Counted from the stretch's first letter, positions 28,301-42,200 are shown. The stretch: 64,000 nt of DNA from Monarcha castaneiventris obscurior (GCA_026261815.1 JAMPIT010000230.1:38710501-38774500), one strand, 5' to 3'. Notes: generated from the sequence alone by a model not told the origin. Numbers and translations are program-made.

Positions 28301-30151
28301 TTTCACTGCACAGCCAACTCCTGCTGTAATCCCGAAAGATCAAAGTGATGTCCGACTGTGGATGTGCACAGAATTCCTAATTTCATGCATTATAGAGGAA
28401 TGTACCATTTATGTTGTTCTTAAACATCCCCCACCCTCATGTTGTTTTCTCACTCCCTAAATTGTCCAGGTGATGAATCAAGTGACCTCCTAGTGGCTGT
28501 TCCAAGTCCTTCAGGCCATGCTTTCTATCACCCCTCTGGCTTGAATGTAGGGGACTCTGAAGAGCGCAGATTTTACACCTGACGTTCAAGGCTCCAGAAT
28601 TTAAAACAAACAAACAGCCTACCCAAAAAAAAAAAAAAAAAAGTAAGCTTCTGGAGAGATACTTTCTATGTAGGACAACAAGAACCACGCTACCATCCAG
28701 TCAGTCCTGACACATTTCCATATAAAGTGGGCCATGGAAACTAGAGAAGAGCCAGTGCAGCAGAAAACCTTCAGGGTTATTTTGCATAGGACTATGCAAA
28801 TTCTTCACAAAGCTGAGGACTTCAGATCTGAACAATTTGCTTATCAAATTTCACCAGCAGTAAAACTCATAACTAGCCTTAGAAGACAGCATGTTATTCT
28901 GAACAATATTGCTGAACAAGTAGTTGAGTAAAATCAATGACTTGCCCTAGGGATTTTTAAGACATATGTTTCCTTAATTATTGGCAGATAGGCAGGTCAA
29001 CAAAAAGGAAGACTGGTTTCTGGATAAACAGACTAACTGTGGTGTTAAAATGTGGTGTGAAAAGAGAAATTGTGAACGAAGGCATTTTAATGCTCATTTT
29101 AGTGAAGTGATGGGAATATGCAGGAAGTGCTTGGAATCAAGAAACTGTCACAGCCCCATCTGTCCATCAATGACACCGTGTAACAACCTCTCCAGCCTTA
29201 ATGCTCTTATCATTTACACCTTGCTGATCAGAATGCATTCCTTCTTGTCCAGCAATATATTTGTATTGATTGATGTAATTTAATGACCAAGCTGATTGCA
29301 TCAGCAATGTTAAAACAAATTGATCTTAGCTAAAAAAGTCAAGTCAGTCTTATTTTTTCTGACCCAGTGCTGTCATCTCATCTGCTCACTGATACCTGTT
29401 GCTCCCCAAACTGGCCCTCACCATCCAAAAAAGCAGAGTAACCCCAGACCTAACCCTGTAGAGAATCAGGGAGGTGAAATAACATGTTTTCACTGTGAAA
29501 CAGGCTCACTTCTGTGGTGCCAAACTACTTCCCAGCAGTGTCTAAAATAACGCAACTAACAATCATCATTTGTTGTTTCCTCCAGGAGAGAAATTTGTGC
29601 CATTTCCTAGGGAGCTTTGGTCTGTTTTGTTCTAGATTTTTTTTTTCAGGATTTTGTGGGGAAGAGTGAAATAATTTATGTCTTAGGATTTGGGATTTCT
29701 TAGTTTTTCATCAGAGGAGATATAAGAATCAACAAAATGTCACCTTGCCCATGAAAAGAGTGGTTGAGATCAGCAGCACTGGAAGAAATTGCAGGCAAGC
29801 ATCTTTCCCTCCAAGTTCTTTTCCACAAACACTGGCTAGGAAATCTGTATTTCCAGCATCCATCTATCTATATTGGAATATAAAATAAAGGCAGGTACCT
29901 ATTGCCTACCCTGACTGGAAGCACCACAGAGTAAGAGAGCAAAGAACCAGTAAGTTACACTCCATAAGCCACTCAAATATACGTGCTCAAAGCCATTTGT
30001 TGTGCTTCACCCCTTCCCTCCTCGGTCCCCTCTGTAGCACACATAAATCAAACAGCGACAGTTGCAGCATTATTTCTTCTATGCCTTCCCATTCCTCCTT
30101 CCCAAATCCTCACTCCTCCATGAGTAGATGAGCTGTTATATGGCCCTGTAT
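22367..30151. other. Non-coding; expected C-terminal GADL1 exon not seen
   Basis: No recognised repeat family or coding exon. I checked here, and in the rest of 1-31243, on the minus strand for the Gly-Tyr-Gln-Pro and Asn-Phe-Phe-Arg motifs that end GADL1-type proteins and did not find them. My reading by eye could miss a diverged or short exon. Confidence 0.55.
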
Positions 30152-30182
<31 letters not shown>

Positions 30183-30193
30183 TATATATATAT
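30152..30193. repeat. (AC)n/(AT)n microsatellite
   Basis: About 13 AC units followed by a short ATAC/AT run (to about 30193). It is an ordinary dinucleotide repeat. Confidence 0.95.
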
Positions 30194-30866
30194 GCATACA
30201 TTTATATGTAAACCATCCACTCTAAGGAGAGGATGGGAAGCCCCAAATGAAAGGAACATAACTTTGTGAAAGTAATGCCAAGCCCTTGCATCCATACTGT
30301 GGCCATGCATGGGTCTGTACTACAGAAGTATACTTTTGAAAACAGTACAGATGGGGTTAAGGAAGATCCTTCTCCTAAAGACACCAGCCTCTGGCAAAAA
30401 TTGAAAGCAATTCCTGTGAAAGCTGCTGAAATGAGAGCAGATGTTACAGGAAGCATGTGTATAAAGTATATAAGCTTGTTTACATAGTATGCATATGATA
30501 CACACATCTATGTTCTAGTTTAAATTTCTAGTAGCACATTCTATGAAAAAATAAACAGAACACAAAAGCTCTTCCAAAGATGAGCAAACAATGAATTAAA
30601 TTCAATTCCTCACAGAATAACTTATTCAGTAAAACATAATACCAAAATATCTAGTGGCTTTTTAATTAAGTCTTAACTAATGATTCCCCACTAGTAAATT
30701 CAAAATTTTACTGCTGCTTTTTTTCCAAGATGTTCATGATTTTCTATCAGGATGGCAAAGAGTCACCAAAACACTCATCAGTGAAGTTTTTCCCACAGTA
30801 TCTTCCCATTGTATTCCTGTTGTCATTTATGTTTAACATCAGAAATATATTGTTAAGCACTTCCTT

Positions 30867-30903
30867 GCTTGCATTATCATAGATTATCATAGATAATGCA
30901 AGC
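30867..30903. repeat. Near-perfect palindrome (12-bp arms, 13-base loop)
   Basis: The left arm GCTTGCATTATC (30867-30878) pairs exactly with the right arm GATAATGCAAGC (30892-30903). The loop contains a direct repeat of TATCATAGAT with the arms. It looks like a small palindromic structure. Confidence 0.92.
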
Positions 30904-31243
30904 CAAGTACCAGGGACAGCACAAAGTATATGAAACAGGTAATGAATAACCTGTCTAGACAAGAGATGAAAAAACATTGCTTCTCTTCTCTCAGTTCTGC
31001 CAGATGCTAACAGCTTGGACAGCAAGCTGAATACTTGTTAGTACTTACACCTCTTATATTAAGAAAATAAATAATTAGCTTTGTCTAAACCAAGAAAAAA
31101 CTTAAATCTTACCAACATCTATTTAAGGATTAAATCCCCATTCTACTGGTAGGTTATAATGGTGAGCAAAGCCAAGGGCTATTTCACATTCTTATCTGGC
31201 ACACAGACAAATCAGTAAGCCTCAGGTAACACGTGACACTCAC

Positions 31244-31333
31244 CTGGTGCAGCTTTTGCCAAAATTCAGGTCCATCCTCCATTTTTCTTAAGCTTGGTGG
31301 AATGTACCAAAAGCAGATGTTTGCATACTCCGG
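31244..31333 (-). CDS. GADL1: GADL1 internal exon i (last recognisable exon)
   Basis: A tgtttag acceptor, exactly 30 codons and a gtgagt donor, phase 0 on both sides. The protein starts PEYANICFWYIPPSLRKMED and ends in GPEFWQKLHQ. The Asn-Ile-Cys-Phe-Trp-Tyr-Ile-Pro-Pro strand is a recognisable part of the C-terminal domain of GADL1/CSAD. In the family about 60 more residues should follow (a Val-Ala-Pro helix, a Gly-Tyr-Gln-Pro motif and a final dimer-facing helix). The donor is good, so the transcript must continue to at least one more exon at lower coordinates, which I could not identify in 1-31243. Confidence 0.94.
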
Positions 31334-34300
31334 CTAAACAAAAGAACAAGTGGTTGCTTATGAAATGCAATAGATGGGACTGGGATACATATTACAGCTT
31401 TTCAAAGGTTTCTGCTTTATTTTTTGGGGGGCCGAAGCCTTTGAGTTTATACCCTTTTCTTTAAAGCCTCCTTCTACAAGTCACCTTTTGTCTCCCTTTT
31501 TTTTGAAACTAGAAATAATTTTTCATATAAACCATTTCTCTTCCTGCTGCCAGGGGCTCCTTTTTAATTTCTTCTTCCTACATCCATCTTTAACTCTGTT
31601 TTACTCAGTAAAAATCTTTGGCTAGAAAAAGTATAAGAGAGGCACAGAAAGGTAACTTACAGAATTCATATTTGAAGCAACTTTAAAGAATAAATGTTCC
31701 TTTTAGTGTTTTGGGGTTTTTTAATGGAAATCTCCAATGGTTTACTTTTATACAAAACACAAAAACTCAGTTTTTGTGACCATTTAGCACTTGCACACCT
31801 AGTCATTTTTCTACTGAACAATGCTGTTCTCCTTTCATATCATAGAGCACATTATATAGTGCTGGAGCTAATGCTGAATTTCTCAATTTCCACATTTTAT
31901 AAGAATCTCAAGACACCTTGCAGGGTAAGCACCACATCCTGAATGTATCTTGTCTAATATCTAAGCAGGCTTTTTGAGCAAAGACTGAGACTTTTGTTTC
32001 AGAAAATCTGTTTCTCTCCAAGGAAATTTTGCCTTTAAACTCAGCAGAGTTAGTTGCAAGACTCCCAGAAAAAGTGGCTGTTCACCATGCATTACAAAAT
32101 AAGGCATTTTGTGCTTATGAGGTTTCTATATCATTTATGATTGAGAAAATGTTCCCAGCAGGATAGTCCAGGGTCCCTATGCATTTCCTGCTTATTTGTA
32201 ACTTTTTATTTTGTTTACCTCTATAGAGAACAGTAATATAAGGAATAGATGTACCTTCTGATCCCATCCAACACAACCCATAAATCACTAAGTCAATCTT
32301 GACCTACACTATTTGCAGCACAGCATTCAGATGGCAGCTAGATTATAATACGGATTATGATAATTTGGATTGTGAACTCACACACCCCACTCCTCTCCCA
32401 CATGCCATCCTCATTAGTACTAGCTGAAAGAAAAAAACACTCTTGAAAGGGAGCTTGGTAGCTGAGTCACACCACTCTTTGCCCCACTCTGGATGTGACT
32501 GCTATTATAATCCCAGGCAGTCTGAATGAGGAGAGCCCACCAGCTGAGACATGTTCTTTTATGAAAGGCCACTGAGAGCTGCTCATATCATTTTCCGCTT
32601 CGCTTCAAAGAATGCATTAAATTCAATTTAATCATCAAGAAGAATATCATTGTCAGCAGGAACTGAGCTGCAAACCTGCTATGTGCTGCCGCTGAATGGA
32701 ATAAAAATCAGTTCTTAAAGTCCCATTTCTTTCCCCAAAGAGTGTGCATCGAGTACACACATAAACACAGACCCTGAAAAGGCAGCGCCTTCCCCATAAG
32801 CACAAGCACTGGCTCACTGTTACAGGGTTTATTGCAAAACTATTTAAAATCAGATGGCAGGAGCAGACAGATGGCATACATTACCATATTGGCATTGTCT
32901 ATATTGCCTTCTTGATTATCTCAGTTTCCTTTCACACATCAAATAACATCATTGCCCTCTGAAAATACCATTCATCCCAGAAAACTACCCCCAGCCATGC
33001 TTCACACTCTATTTCTGGTTATCTTGTCACAGGTCTTATCCAAGCAGGTAAGCAGTTACACCACAGAAGAGTTCAAGATGACTCAAGCACAAGTGGCATT
33101 TCCAGGCCATAGAGCAATTCTTGGTACAGGTTTTCCCTCACTGTATGCATCAGGGGATTACCTTCCTAAGCTTTTTGCCTGAAGCCCAACTTTCCTTCAG
33201 AAAGGGCTCACAAAGCTGGGCTTCGCTGCCTCACAGCAGCTTTTCTTTGAATTCTCATTGCTTATCCCCCCACACACCTGAAAACATTCTTAACCCTTTC
33301 AGCCTGTCAACTCAACCTCTCAAGTCATAGAAGAACTCAGAGAACTCAAGTTCTTTCTCATAGTCCATACTACAGTACTCCCTTCAAACCCACTTTTAAT
33401 CCAGGTATCCCATTCCTGCAGGAACTACACAGCAGCCTCTGCTCTTACCAAGATTTTTCACATCTACAGCAGACCTGAGCTCTCTGCTAAGATCTACAAT
33501 AACAAGAAATGGACAGCTTTTAACAGACTTGCCACTTTACAAACCCCATCCTGTGCTGCTGGCCTAAAATTCTTCAACTGATCAGCAGTTTTCAAAGTTA
33601 AAGAGAAAAGTTTACATTGCAGGAATAGTATAAAGTATTTTTCACATTTTTAATTTTGTCTAGCCTAACCTGGAATGCTCATGGTGGCACTTAACTCCAC
33701 TTCCCATCCTCCTCCATGTACTCTCTTCCTCCTGATCCCACATACCAGCCTGTCTTTCATACAAGTACACTTCCAACAATGCAAAAGTATTTTTATAAAA
33801 ATGACAGGTCTTTGCAACATCCTCAGATATCAGCCTTATTATCCAAAGAGCTGAGGACAGGTGGAGAAACAGCACTGAAGCTTTATTCCCTCTCCCCCAG
33901 GCAAGATCACCAAACAGGAAATAAGCTGAGGTTTAGTAAAGACAAGTGAAACACACAACTTCTGGGTGGTTTTTAGGAAGATGGGAGTAGAAATAGAATT
34001 AGGGAAAAAAAATATGAACTTTAGCAATGAAAAGTCCGTTTTTAGGATCAAACTACTTTTCCATCCAGCACACAATCTTATCTGTTGGTCTGGCAAGCAC
34101 TGCTTTTTTACAGCCAGCCTCTGAACTCTCAGAGAAAAGTACTCCATCTACACCCCCTGAGGCAATACAGGACCAGAAGCCAGGAAATTAGGTAGAGTGA
34201 TGGTAGGGAATACAGAACATGTTATGTGTGTTCAGTCATACCTGTGGCTCTCCAAAACATAATCGTATTAGATTATATAGTTCAAATACAAATTGATAAT

Positions 34301-34373
34301 TGACTAAAAAGAACAATATCAAACAATGGACACTTCCCAGCAAAAACAACAGTTCAATTCCATTTTCACTTAC
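31334..34373 (-). other. GADL1 intron h-i (3.0 kb)
   Basis: Bounded by a gtaagt donor and a tgtttag acceptor. I see no recognisable coding segment or repeat family in it. Confidence 0.75.
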
Positions 34374-34425
34374 CTCCAAAAGAAGCTGAAATCCCTCTCT
34401 TTTTTTAATTTCCTCCACTAGATAT
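34374..34425 (-). CDS. GADL1: GADL1 internal exon h (short C-terminal-domain exon)
   Basis: A 52-nt exon with an aattacag acceptor. Its first A completes the Arg codon from exon g, and 17 codons follow (YLVEEIKKREGFQLLLE) before a gtaagt donor in phase 0. The Lys-Lys-Arg-Glu-Gly-Phe pattern is shared by GADL1 and CSAD and begins the small C-terminal domain. It is too short to find by ORF length alone; it is supported by the splice sites, by the exact phase match with exon g, and by the continuation into exon i. Confidence 0.92.
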
Positions 34426-37400
34426 CTGTAATTAAAAAAATCAGAGGTTTAAAGCACAGAACAACCCAATACAAACAGACAATAACAAAAAAACCAGTGT
34501 CTTAAGCATGTATTTCTTTTTCCCTTTTTTTTTTTCTACACTGAGAAAACAACAGAGTTAAAGCTCGTTTCTACCTGCTGTGAAAATGCAATAGCTATCA
34601 GTTCCTGGAAACTAAAGAAGGCTACAACAAGCCACGGAACACTGAGGAGAAGCCAAATTCTGTCCTCAGGCACAGATTTTCAGCAGAGCCGCATGGCACA
34701 AATTGATCCTATTTGCATCAGGTTGTGAACTTTCCCAATGCAAATTTCCACTGATGGTGCTCTTTACAAATTGATACCTCCATCCCTTGTTCTCAAGTGC
34801 TGATGCTGTGCTGATGTTATTTCATGGTCACCCTGACACCTCTTGCATTCTGCTACAACCAGGATCTCTTAGTTAAGCCCAGAATCCAAAAATTTGGACA
34901 TACTTCAAGCTCAACAGTTTTCCCAGCACTGCCCACATTCCACACTGTACACAACAGTGCACCTTTCCATTCAGCCACTGCTTATGTACAACAATCCCTG
35001 GACTTCCTATGCTAACAACATCTTAAAATGGGAATTTCTTTTCTTTCTCACGTGCCAAGCAGGAAAAACACAGCAGCCTTCAATGGAAAAATGGGTTTGA
35101 ATCAAAATTTTGATATAAACAACTTCAATTTACAGAAATTTTTAATAACATGGCCACAATTTTGCCATGGCACACATCACACAGGAATTCTGAAGCAAAG
35201 AGGACATAGATGGGACTCCTCTCTTTCTTCTCCTCTCTTCAAAGCCTTACAAAGGAAAATTTCAAAGAATTCACCTCAGATTCATGCTGCTTTTCCATTC
35301 CAACAAAATTTTAGTTTTCTACATGAAGATATTGCTGCCTAACATTAATAAACCCAACACAGTTAAACTGTGCTGTACTGATTGTGCACAAATCTGTTCT
35401 TCTCTTGCCTTCACGATTTGGCATTTTCCTGCCTGAAGCTGCATTACTGGTCATCACACTAGGAGTCCTTTTAGTTGAGAAAGAGAAATATTGTGAAAAT
35501 CACCTCCCTTGGTCCTACCCACACGCCTGAAACTTGTCCCCACGGGGACACCTCCAGCACAGTTGTCTCTGCAACGCCTTCTCCTCAGCAGACGTGCTGC
35601 AGAACCAGGCTGGCTGGGGGAGCAATAAACAATACCCTAGATGGCACACATTTTTCAGAGCAGCGCCTGGGGAGTTGTCTCGCTGTTTATCATTAACAAG
35701 TGCTGTGCCTGTGACTCATTACCTCCCAGCACACACCCCAGCAAAGCCACCGCTGCCGTGGCCACAACACGCAGCTCGGGGAGTGGTGTTCCTCTCACTG
35801 GAGCAAGTCAAGGGTCTGGTCCTTTCTGCCATGACCATTCAGATCCTCCCGTGTGCATTTGTTTGTTATCTGGCTGTTAATGTCCACACTGTCACTTAGG
35901 TTGAAAGGGAGGAATGATTATCTGTAGGGTAATTATCTTACATCAAACAAGCTTGCTGCTTCTGTCCTGTTTATTAGGAGATACTTCTCTGTGCCATAAA
36001 ACCAATATTCAGCAACATCAGCAGGTTATTCATATGACAGTAGCCTTCAATTTATTTTTTTCTTTAATAAATTATGAAAGAGAAACCTATGCATAATCAC
36101 TTCCTTTTTTTTTTTCATTTTAGGTCTTGAATTTTTAGAGCAATTTTGCAATGCTTAATACCTTTCCCTCTTACCTCCAGTGCCTTTATTTTATACAACC
36201 TGTGTATAAAATCTGACATAGGCTACCTGATGTTGGTCAGGTTCACAACACTGTTAATCATGTTCTTAACTACACTGCCAATAACCTAAGAAGGCAGCCA
36301 TTACAAAATCCATCGCCCATGATTTATCTTGCCAGCATCATTTGATGGCAGTGGAGCAATTTACTTTGTGCATCTTTCCACAGCTGACAGTGAAGTTTTA
36401 TTATCGTGTCACAGTTGTAGTACGTTAGAAGGGCTTGAGTCCTAGTGAAGACCAAAGTAGACAGAGAAATGTCATTTGCTATGATTAAGCCTTGCAGAAA
36501 ATGAGGGGTGGAGATCTGCAGTGAAAGTAGACATATGTCTGCTAACAGTGGGTGTCAGAAGAGAAAACAGGCAGAAAAACTCCAAACAAGATGAAGCGTA
36601 AAATGCAGAGGTGTTTATATAGTAACTATAGTTGTATTCTAAAAGCAGTTTACTTCTATTTTCTTTTTACTGTACTTTAAAAAGCAACATCCCTGCATCA
36701 AAAATAATTGGGGGGAAGAAAATAAGCAAAAAAATTCTGAAATAATGAGCTGGATGCTCTACTCTAGGTATTTTAAAATCAAGCCTTTCCAAATAGATAT
36801 CATCACAATGTTCCTGGGACATTTAATACCCTGAAAGAGTGATTTCATCTCCAGAAAAAGAAGACATTACAGTAATAGCCAATAGGCAAAGTTTGCTGCA
36901 TCAGAAACACATGCCTGCAATCACCCTAAAAAAAAAAGAAATCTTGCCCTTAAATTCTACAGTCAGTGGACTAATTCCAGAATTAATCCAAGTCTGTGTT
37001 CAGGAGCACTGAAATACTACCCTTGCAATCAAAGTAGCATCTAATGTAACAAATGAGGAGAAAGGCTGCACAGCTGAGTAGTAAGTAAACCTGGTACAGA
37101 GCCCATGTCCATGCAAACTCAAGATTGCAATGTGAAGAGCCTATTTCATCAGATAATGTCTGAAAATTAAATTTCTTCCTAACGGAAAAACAAACTAAAA
37201 AACAGAAGAGACAAGCCAGTCCCTCTTTAGAAGTGTTACCAACTGAATCCTAATGTTAAACAGAAATATTGATCCCAGAAAGGTCATTAATCACTACACA
37301 GTCAGTCAAATGACCTTGGCCAGTGACCTTCATGAGGCTGAATTCTCCTACTGATAGTGGAAAGAATTACTTACTCTGAACAGACAAAGAACAGAACAAT

Positions 37401-38534
37401 GCTATGCAACAAAAACAAGGTGCAATTTAACCAGAAGATATCAAAAAACACATAACCAGCCAAAAAAATGAGTGGCTTTAAAAAAATAAAATAGAGAAAA
37501 CATCACAGCTTTTTTGAGCTTTTCTGGTTTTGGTTTTTTCTTTTTATTCCCTTCAAATCCACTCCGGGTTTAGGTCAGTGGTGTTTTTATTTTTTCTTTA
37601 AGTAACTTCATTACTGTGAGACTATTCCTTTAATTTTCATTGAAGTAAACATTCAATTCTTTTCTACTTGGTTTTTAATATAAAAAGTAAAATGTCAATA
37701 TCAATTATTTGACTTAAGGCAGTGTGTAGGCAGCTCGGTGAAGTTTTCATTGTGCTTTGTCTTGTATAAATTCTGAGCAAACATTTTACTTAAAGTGAAC
37801 TTTTTTTAATGAGCCATTATCTTATTTCAAAATTATTTCTTCTAAGAGAAGAGAAAACCACGTGTATGGAAGTTTCTTCCCAGAAACCAAGACATCACCA
37901 TCACTTTATAAACACCTTTTACCAAGACTTTTGCTGAATTCACTTGTGAAACTCAGTTCTGCAAGACCAAAAACTTAGTGAAAGTGAAGATGACAGGTGT
38001 GGGGAAGATCACAAGGAAAAGGTGCTTCAGTCCCTAACTAATACTGTAAGCATTAAGAAATTCAGCAAAGTTAAGGAGAAAAACTACTCAGTATGTGAGA
38101 ACAATATTGCTTTCATAGACCTCTACTAGATCCTAATATTAACACAATGTCCTCATATGACTTTTCCATGACCAGTTTTTTTTCACCTTTTTACACCGAC
38201 ACCAGAACACGCAGCTGAGCTAAAAGAAGGTGTTTTGGTAAATCTGTCCTATGTCTGGTTCAGATAACATAAATATTCCACAATACAGACTGACAGCCTA
38301 ATTTTGACTTCTATGTTTACCAGCATCTACACTTATTGCCAAAAACAATAATTACCATTAAATATTGTAGCAAAACACTAATTATTATTGTTATTAGCTC
38401 CTCCTATTATACACAAACAAAAGAAGAGAGGGAAAATGTAACAACAGGATCTGTTCCAGGATATGGAGAGCCAGCAGTGCCAACATTTCAGCCAATCAAA
38501 CAGACTAGACATATTCCAAACTGTGAGGCAGTAC
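34426..38534 (-). other. GADL1 intron g-h (4.1 kb)
   Basis: Flanked by a gtactg donor and an aattacag acceptor. A relatively GC-rich patch at about 35510-35830 contains a few CpGs but no recognisable coding sequence. I identified no mobile element. Confidence 0.75.
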
Positions 38535-38734
38535 CTCGCCAAAGCCAGGGCCCTGTTCACTCTCTCCTCAAGGCCTGTTGTTCCCAATGCTTTCCACATC
38601 AGCCAGAATTTGAATGCATCCGGACGTCTGCTGCACTGAATGGACTTGTCACCAGTGTCGTAGCTGACATCATAGAACTTGTCCTGCTGGAACAGGTATG
38701 CAGCCTCGGCAGAGTAACATTTCTTCAGGAGGCC
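38535..38734 (-). CDS. GADL1: GADL1 internal exon g (catalytic loop, large exon)
   Basis: The longest visible exon: 66 codons plus AG of a split Arg, after a ctcatag acceptor and before a gtactg donor. It opens [20 protein letters not shown], continues [20 protein letters not shown], and ends in the helix [11 protein letters not shown]. The [13 protein letters not shown] stretch is the mobile loop that closes over the active site in GAD-type decarboxylases; its Tyr is involved in chemistry on the substrate-PLP intermediate. [11 protein letters not shown] matches GADL1; CSAD differs clearly here. There are no stops or shifts. Confidence 0.96.
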
Positions 38735-39124
38735 CTATGAGGAAACATGATAGAGACTTAGATTAATGAGAAGCTCTTTCAAACCTCTTCACAAGCCAAA
38801 GCCTTTCTCTTCCTGTCTGTACCGACTGCTTATTTAAAAAGGTCTGGATATGCAAGATAATATCCAAAGCTTATGGTGTGGTTTAATAACCCCAGATGAA
38901 CCTAAACTCTGTGAAGTCAGCACTGGCAACACAGAAATTTTTTATTAGTAGTAGTATTATTATTTTCTTCGTAATGTCATGGAATAGCAGCAGGCTGAAG
39001 AGGAATTTTGACTCAGATCTCAAGAAACCGTGGGAGTGGGTACCACAGAAACAGTTGCCCTAAAACATATATGGATGTGAAAGAGAGAGAAGACAGAGAC
39101 ATCTATGTCCACTGCTCCCGTCTT

Positions 39125-39262
39125 TAGATCACAGAATCACAGAATATTCTAAGCTGGAAGGCACCCACAAGGATCATCGAGTCCAACCCAAGTGAATGGC
39201 CCATACTGGGACTGAACCCACAGTCTTGGCATTATAACCATCATAATCAAGAACAACCCCTG
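39125..39262 (-). mobile_element. CR1 LINE 3' end fragment (minus)
   Basis: It begins with the reverse complement of the CR1 terminal octamer repeat (TCACAGAATCACAGAATATT), then CTGGAAGGCACCCACAAGGA, TCATCGAGTCCAACCCAAGT and GAACCCACAGTCTTGGCATT. This is a recognised minus-orientation avian CR1 3' end. It lies in the intron between exons f and g, in the same orientation as GADL1. Confidence 0.82.
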
Positions 39263-42200
39263 AGGAACTTCCTACATGTTCGCAAATGGCTCAATCTGTT
39301 CCTGCTTTGGTTAGTTGCAGGCAGGGAAGATTCTAGTCCCAAGAAATAAATGTTTAGCCCTTAACACCAAATAGTCGCTGTGTATTTAGCATAGGTTGTC
39401 TGATTGTTTGAGCAGAAAAACCCCAAGGAGATTAGTACCACCCAATCTTTTTCTCTTTCACAGTTTAGACAAATATAACATTTGAAAATAAACTTAAGAA
39501 AATATTCTTTCACATATGATAATCATGATTTCTAAATAACATTCTTTTTATTCAGCAATCTCCAGCCTACAGCTTCTAAGGGGCAACCTGGGCAGAGATG
39601 AGCAGCAGAAAACAGACAAAGATTAATGAGTAGTGTGGCAAGTTCCAGCAGAGAAACAGAAAGCACAGAGGCTCTTACAGGTTTAAAGGTGCAGAGGAAG
39701 AGAAGAGACACAGGACTGGCCATTGGTTGAAGAATGAAATAATCAAAATATACTCTGTAATACTATGAAGTAGAGAGAAGGGCTGGCAGAAAGCAGGCTA
39801 CAAGAGCAGAGATGGGGGTGGCCCTATGAGGGGCCCAGGAGACAGAAAACAGATCTGTCAGTGCTAAGCAGAAGAGCACAAGTCATTTTCCCATTCAATA
39901 TCACTCTTCAATTTGAACCAACAAAAAAAGCATTTTGCATTTCACCCTTTTCTCTGCATCTGCTGCAAGTCTGATTTTGAAATGGCACTGTGTCTGATAT
40001 CACTCTTAATCAAAGTGTCATACTCCCACAGCAGAGGTACAATTCTTGATATACATTCCAATAACCTCCTTAGGACTTTGAGACTGGCAATAAAATGGAG
40101 TAAAAAGGTCCAGACAAAAAAAAAAAAAGAGATAATTAATCGACTGGCATACACAGAATAACTCTGCCTCTCCCCTAGACTTTTCAATTCCCTCCGAAAA
40201 AAGCAAAGCAAATAAAAAAAGCCCACCTATACATCTATTTGTAGAGCACAAAAGGAGAACACCACCACCAAGGGTTCTCCACAAATTCTGTCAGGGTTTG
40301 ACAATCCCATTGTAATATCTTTTTGATAAAAGCACAGCAAATTTGGTCTGAACTCCTTAGGCACAGGAGCAGCATGTTCAGCCTTGTGAAAAGACAGTTT
40401 ATATGACAGCCTGGGGGAAAAGAAGGGCCAGTGTCTGCTGTCCCTTTGCAGAGTGATAATGTGCAGCTGCAGCACAGGGCAGCCACAGCTGGAAGGCCTG
40501 TGCTGAATGCTGTGTTTTGCAGCATATAAGATTCTAACACCTACTTTCCAATTTTCTCAAACAAAGAAAGGCAAGAAGATGACACTAGAAACCACAGAAT
40601 AGTCAAGCACCGAGGCATCCAGACTTCACAGTTTCTTCACAGCTTGGTTTTCTCTGGCTAGCAGCTGCACAACAAGGAGCAGGAGTCATTCTGTCAAGAT
40701 ATTGTGCTCTATTCATTTAGACCTTCATACCTTTACTTTTGGGAGAAAAACAAGTTTACTAGACATACTGTTTTTAAAAAAAAATTTAAAAAAGCAAAAA
40801 GGCAACATTCACAAATTTAAGCTAACTACTTTGTCTCTCATTGACTTAAAATTTTGGACATTGTATCTGCAGTGAGTGTACAGCAGGGCTGATCAATGAG
40901 GCACTATCTCCTGCCTTATCAGAATGCAATGCAGCTGCACAATAGAGGAGGTCACAGAACAGTAGTTCCCCTCATGCTTGTCATCTGATAAATAGTAACC
41001 ATAGTTTGTCACAAGAAGCCTAAACATAGTTAGCAATATTACAAAAGATTGGGAAGTTCACTTAGGATCACAGCACAGCTGCAGAGTTACATAGTTTTTA
41101 AAAAATGCTCTAGAGTGAAAATGCAACAAATATTTTGATGGCCCTGGTGAACTCAAGTTCCTGGGGTTGTAGCTCATTTAAAAAAAAAATAAAAAGGCAG
41201 GTACTGTCCTAGTCTCCTGATGAATCTGAAGGTGATAATCCATGTTGGTTTGAGGATCCTTTTCCATCTGCTTATCTTACTAAGAACGCAACATGCTCAA
41301 GAAATCCTGCTGAAGATACTGATAGTATCAGTCTCCAGTGGCAAGTACAGTGACATCCTCCTGCATGTCGCTAGAGCAGAGTGGAAAAGAAACAAAAATC
41401 ATCCTTTGCGAGAAAGAGAGAAATATTCCAGAAGAAAGGTGGAGGAGGAAGAGAAGGGAAGAAAAAGGGAATGGCTGACAAAAAAAAATCATCTCAATTT
41501 TTCTAGTCAAATGATGAAAAAGTAGAAGGAAAAAAAAAAGAAAGAAATACACATTAAATATATTTTCTAACTCAACACTCTCAGTTCAAAGAAGACCCCA
41601 ACAGTTTTCTACACAGTAACTGAGCTGCTCCATCTGCTCAGAAGAATTGCAAAAGTTTCATTAGGACTGCCCCATTTGACAACTTTGAGTTTCTTTAGCA
41701 TCTTTTATCTTTCTACCCTTTTTAATGCAACTGCTCAGCCTTATAGTCAGTCTGTTAAAGTTTAGGAAATGCAAACACTATTTTCATAGAGGTCCCAGTC
41801 CACTCTGAATTTTCAAAGAGCTTTTAATTTTGATGAAGTCTATAGGCAGTTTCTGTGTGTTCTAATTAATGGCAAATTGATGAAAATATATTGATACTGA
41901 AAGCAAGAGCTCCAGTTTCATAATTCAACATATTTTTCTCATTGAACAGACTTACCTACAGCTAGTCTTCTGATCTCTTTCCGTTTTCATTGCTAGTTAA
42001 AAGTGAATTTCAATTTCATTAATAAAATATCTTTTTCCCCAAGACAAGCATATCCCTGATTTGCCTTATCTGAGGCAATAAAGACAGTCTTTTGAATAGC
42101 ATACTTGAAAATTGTCAAAAGCAGTGCAGCGTGAAAGGACACTAGAGCAATTCACTTCAAGAGGTGAGAAGGAGCTCTCGGTTGTACTAAACCCAAGCAA

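Noticed and set aside
27906..28329. Overlapping ORFs of 112-118 codons on the plus strand
   Set aside because: Several frames are open at once in a moderately GC-rich patch. None resembles a known protein, and no splice context supports them.
35510..35900. GC-richer patch with long ORFs, considered as a CpG island or promoter
   Set aside because: There are too few CpGs and no exon or start evidence, and it is inside a GADL1 intron far from any gene start.
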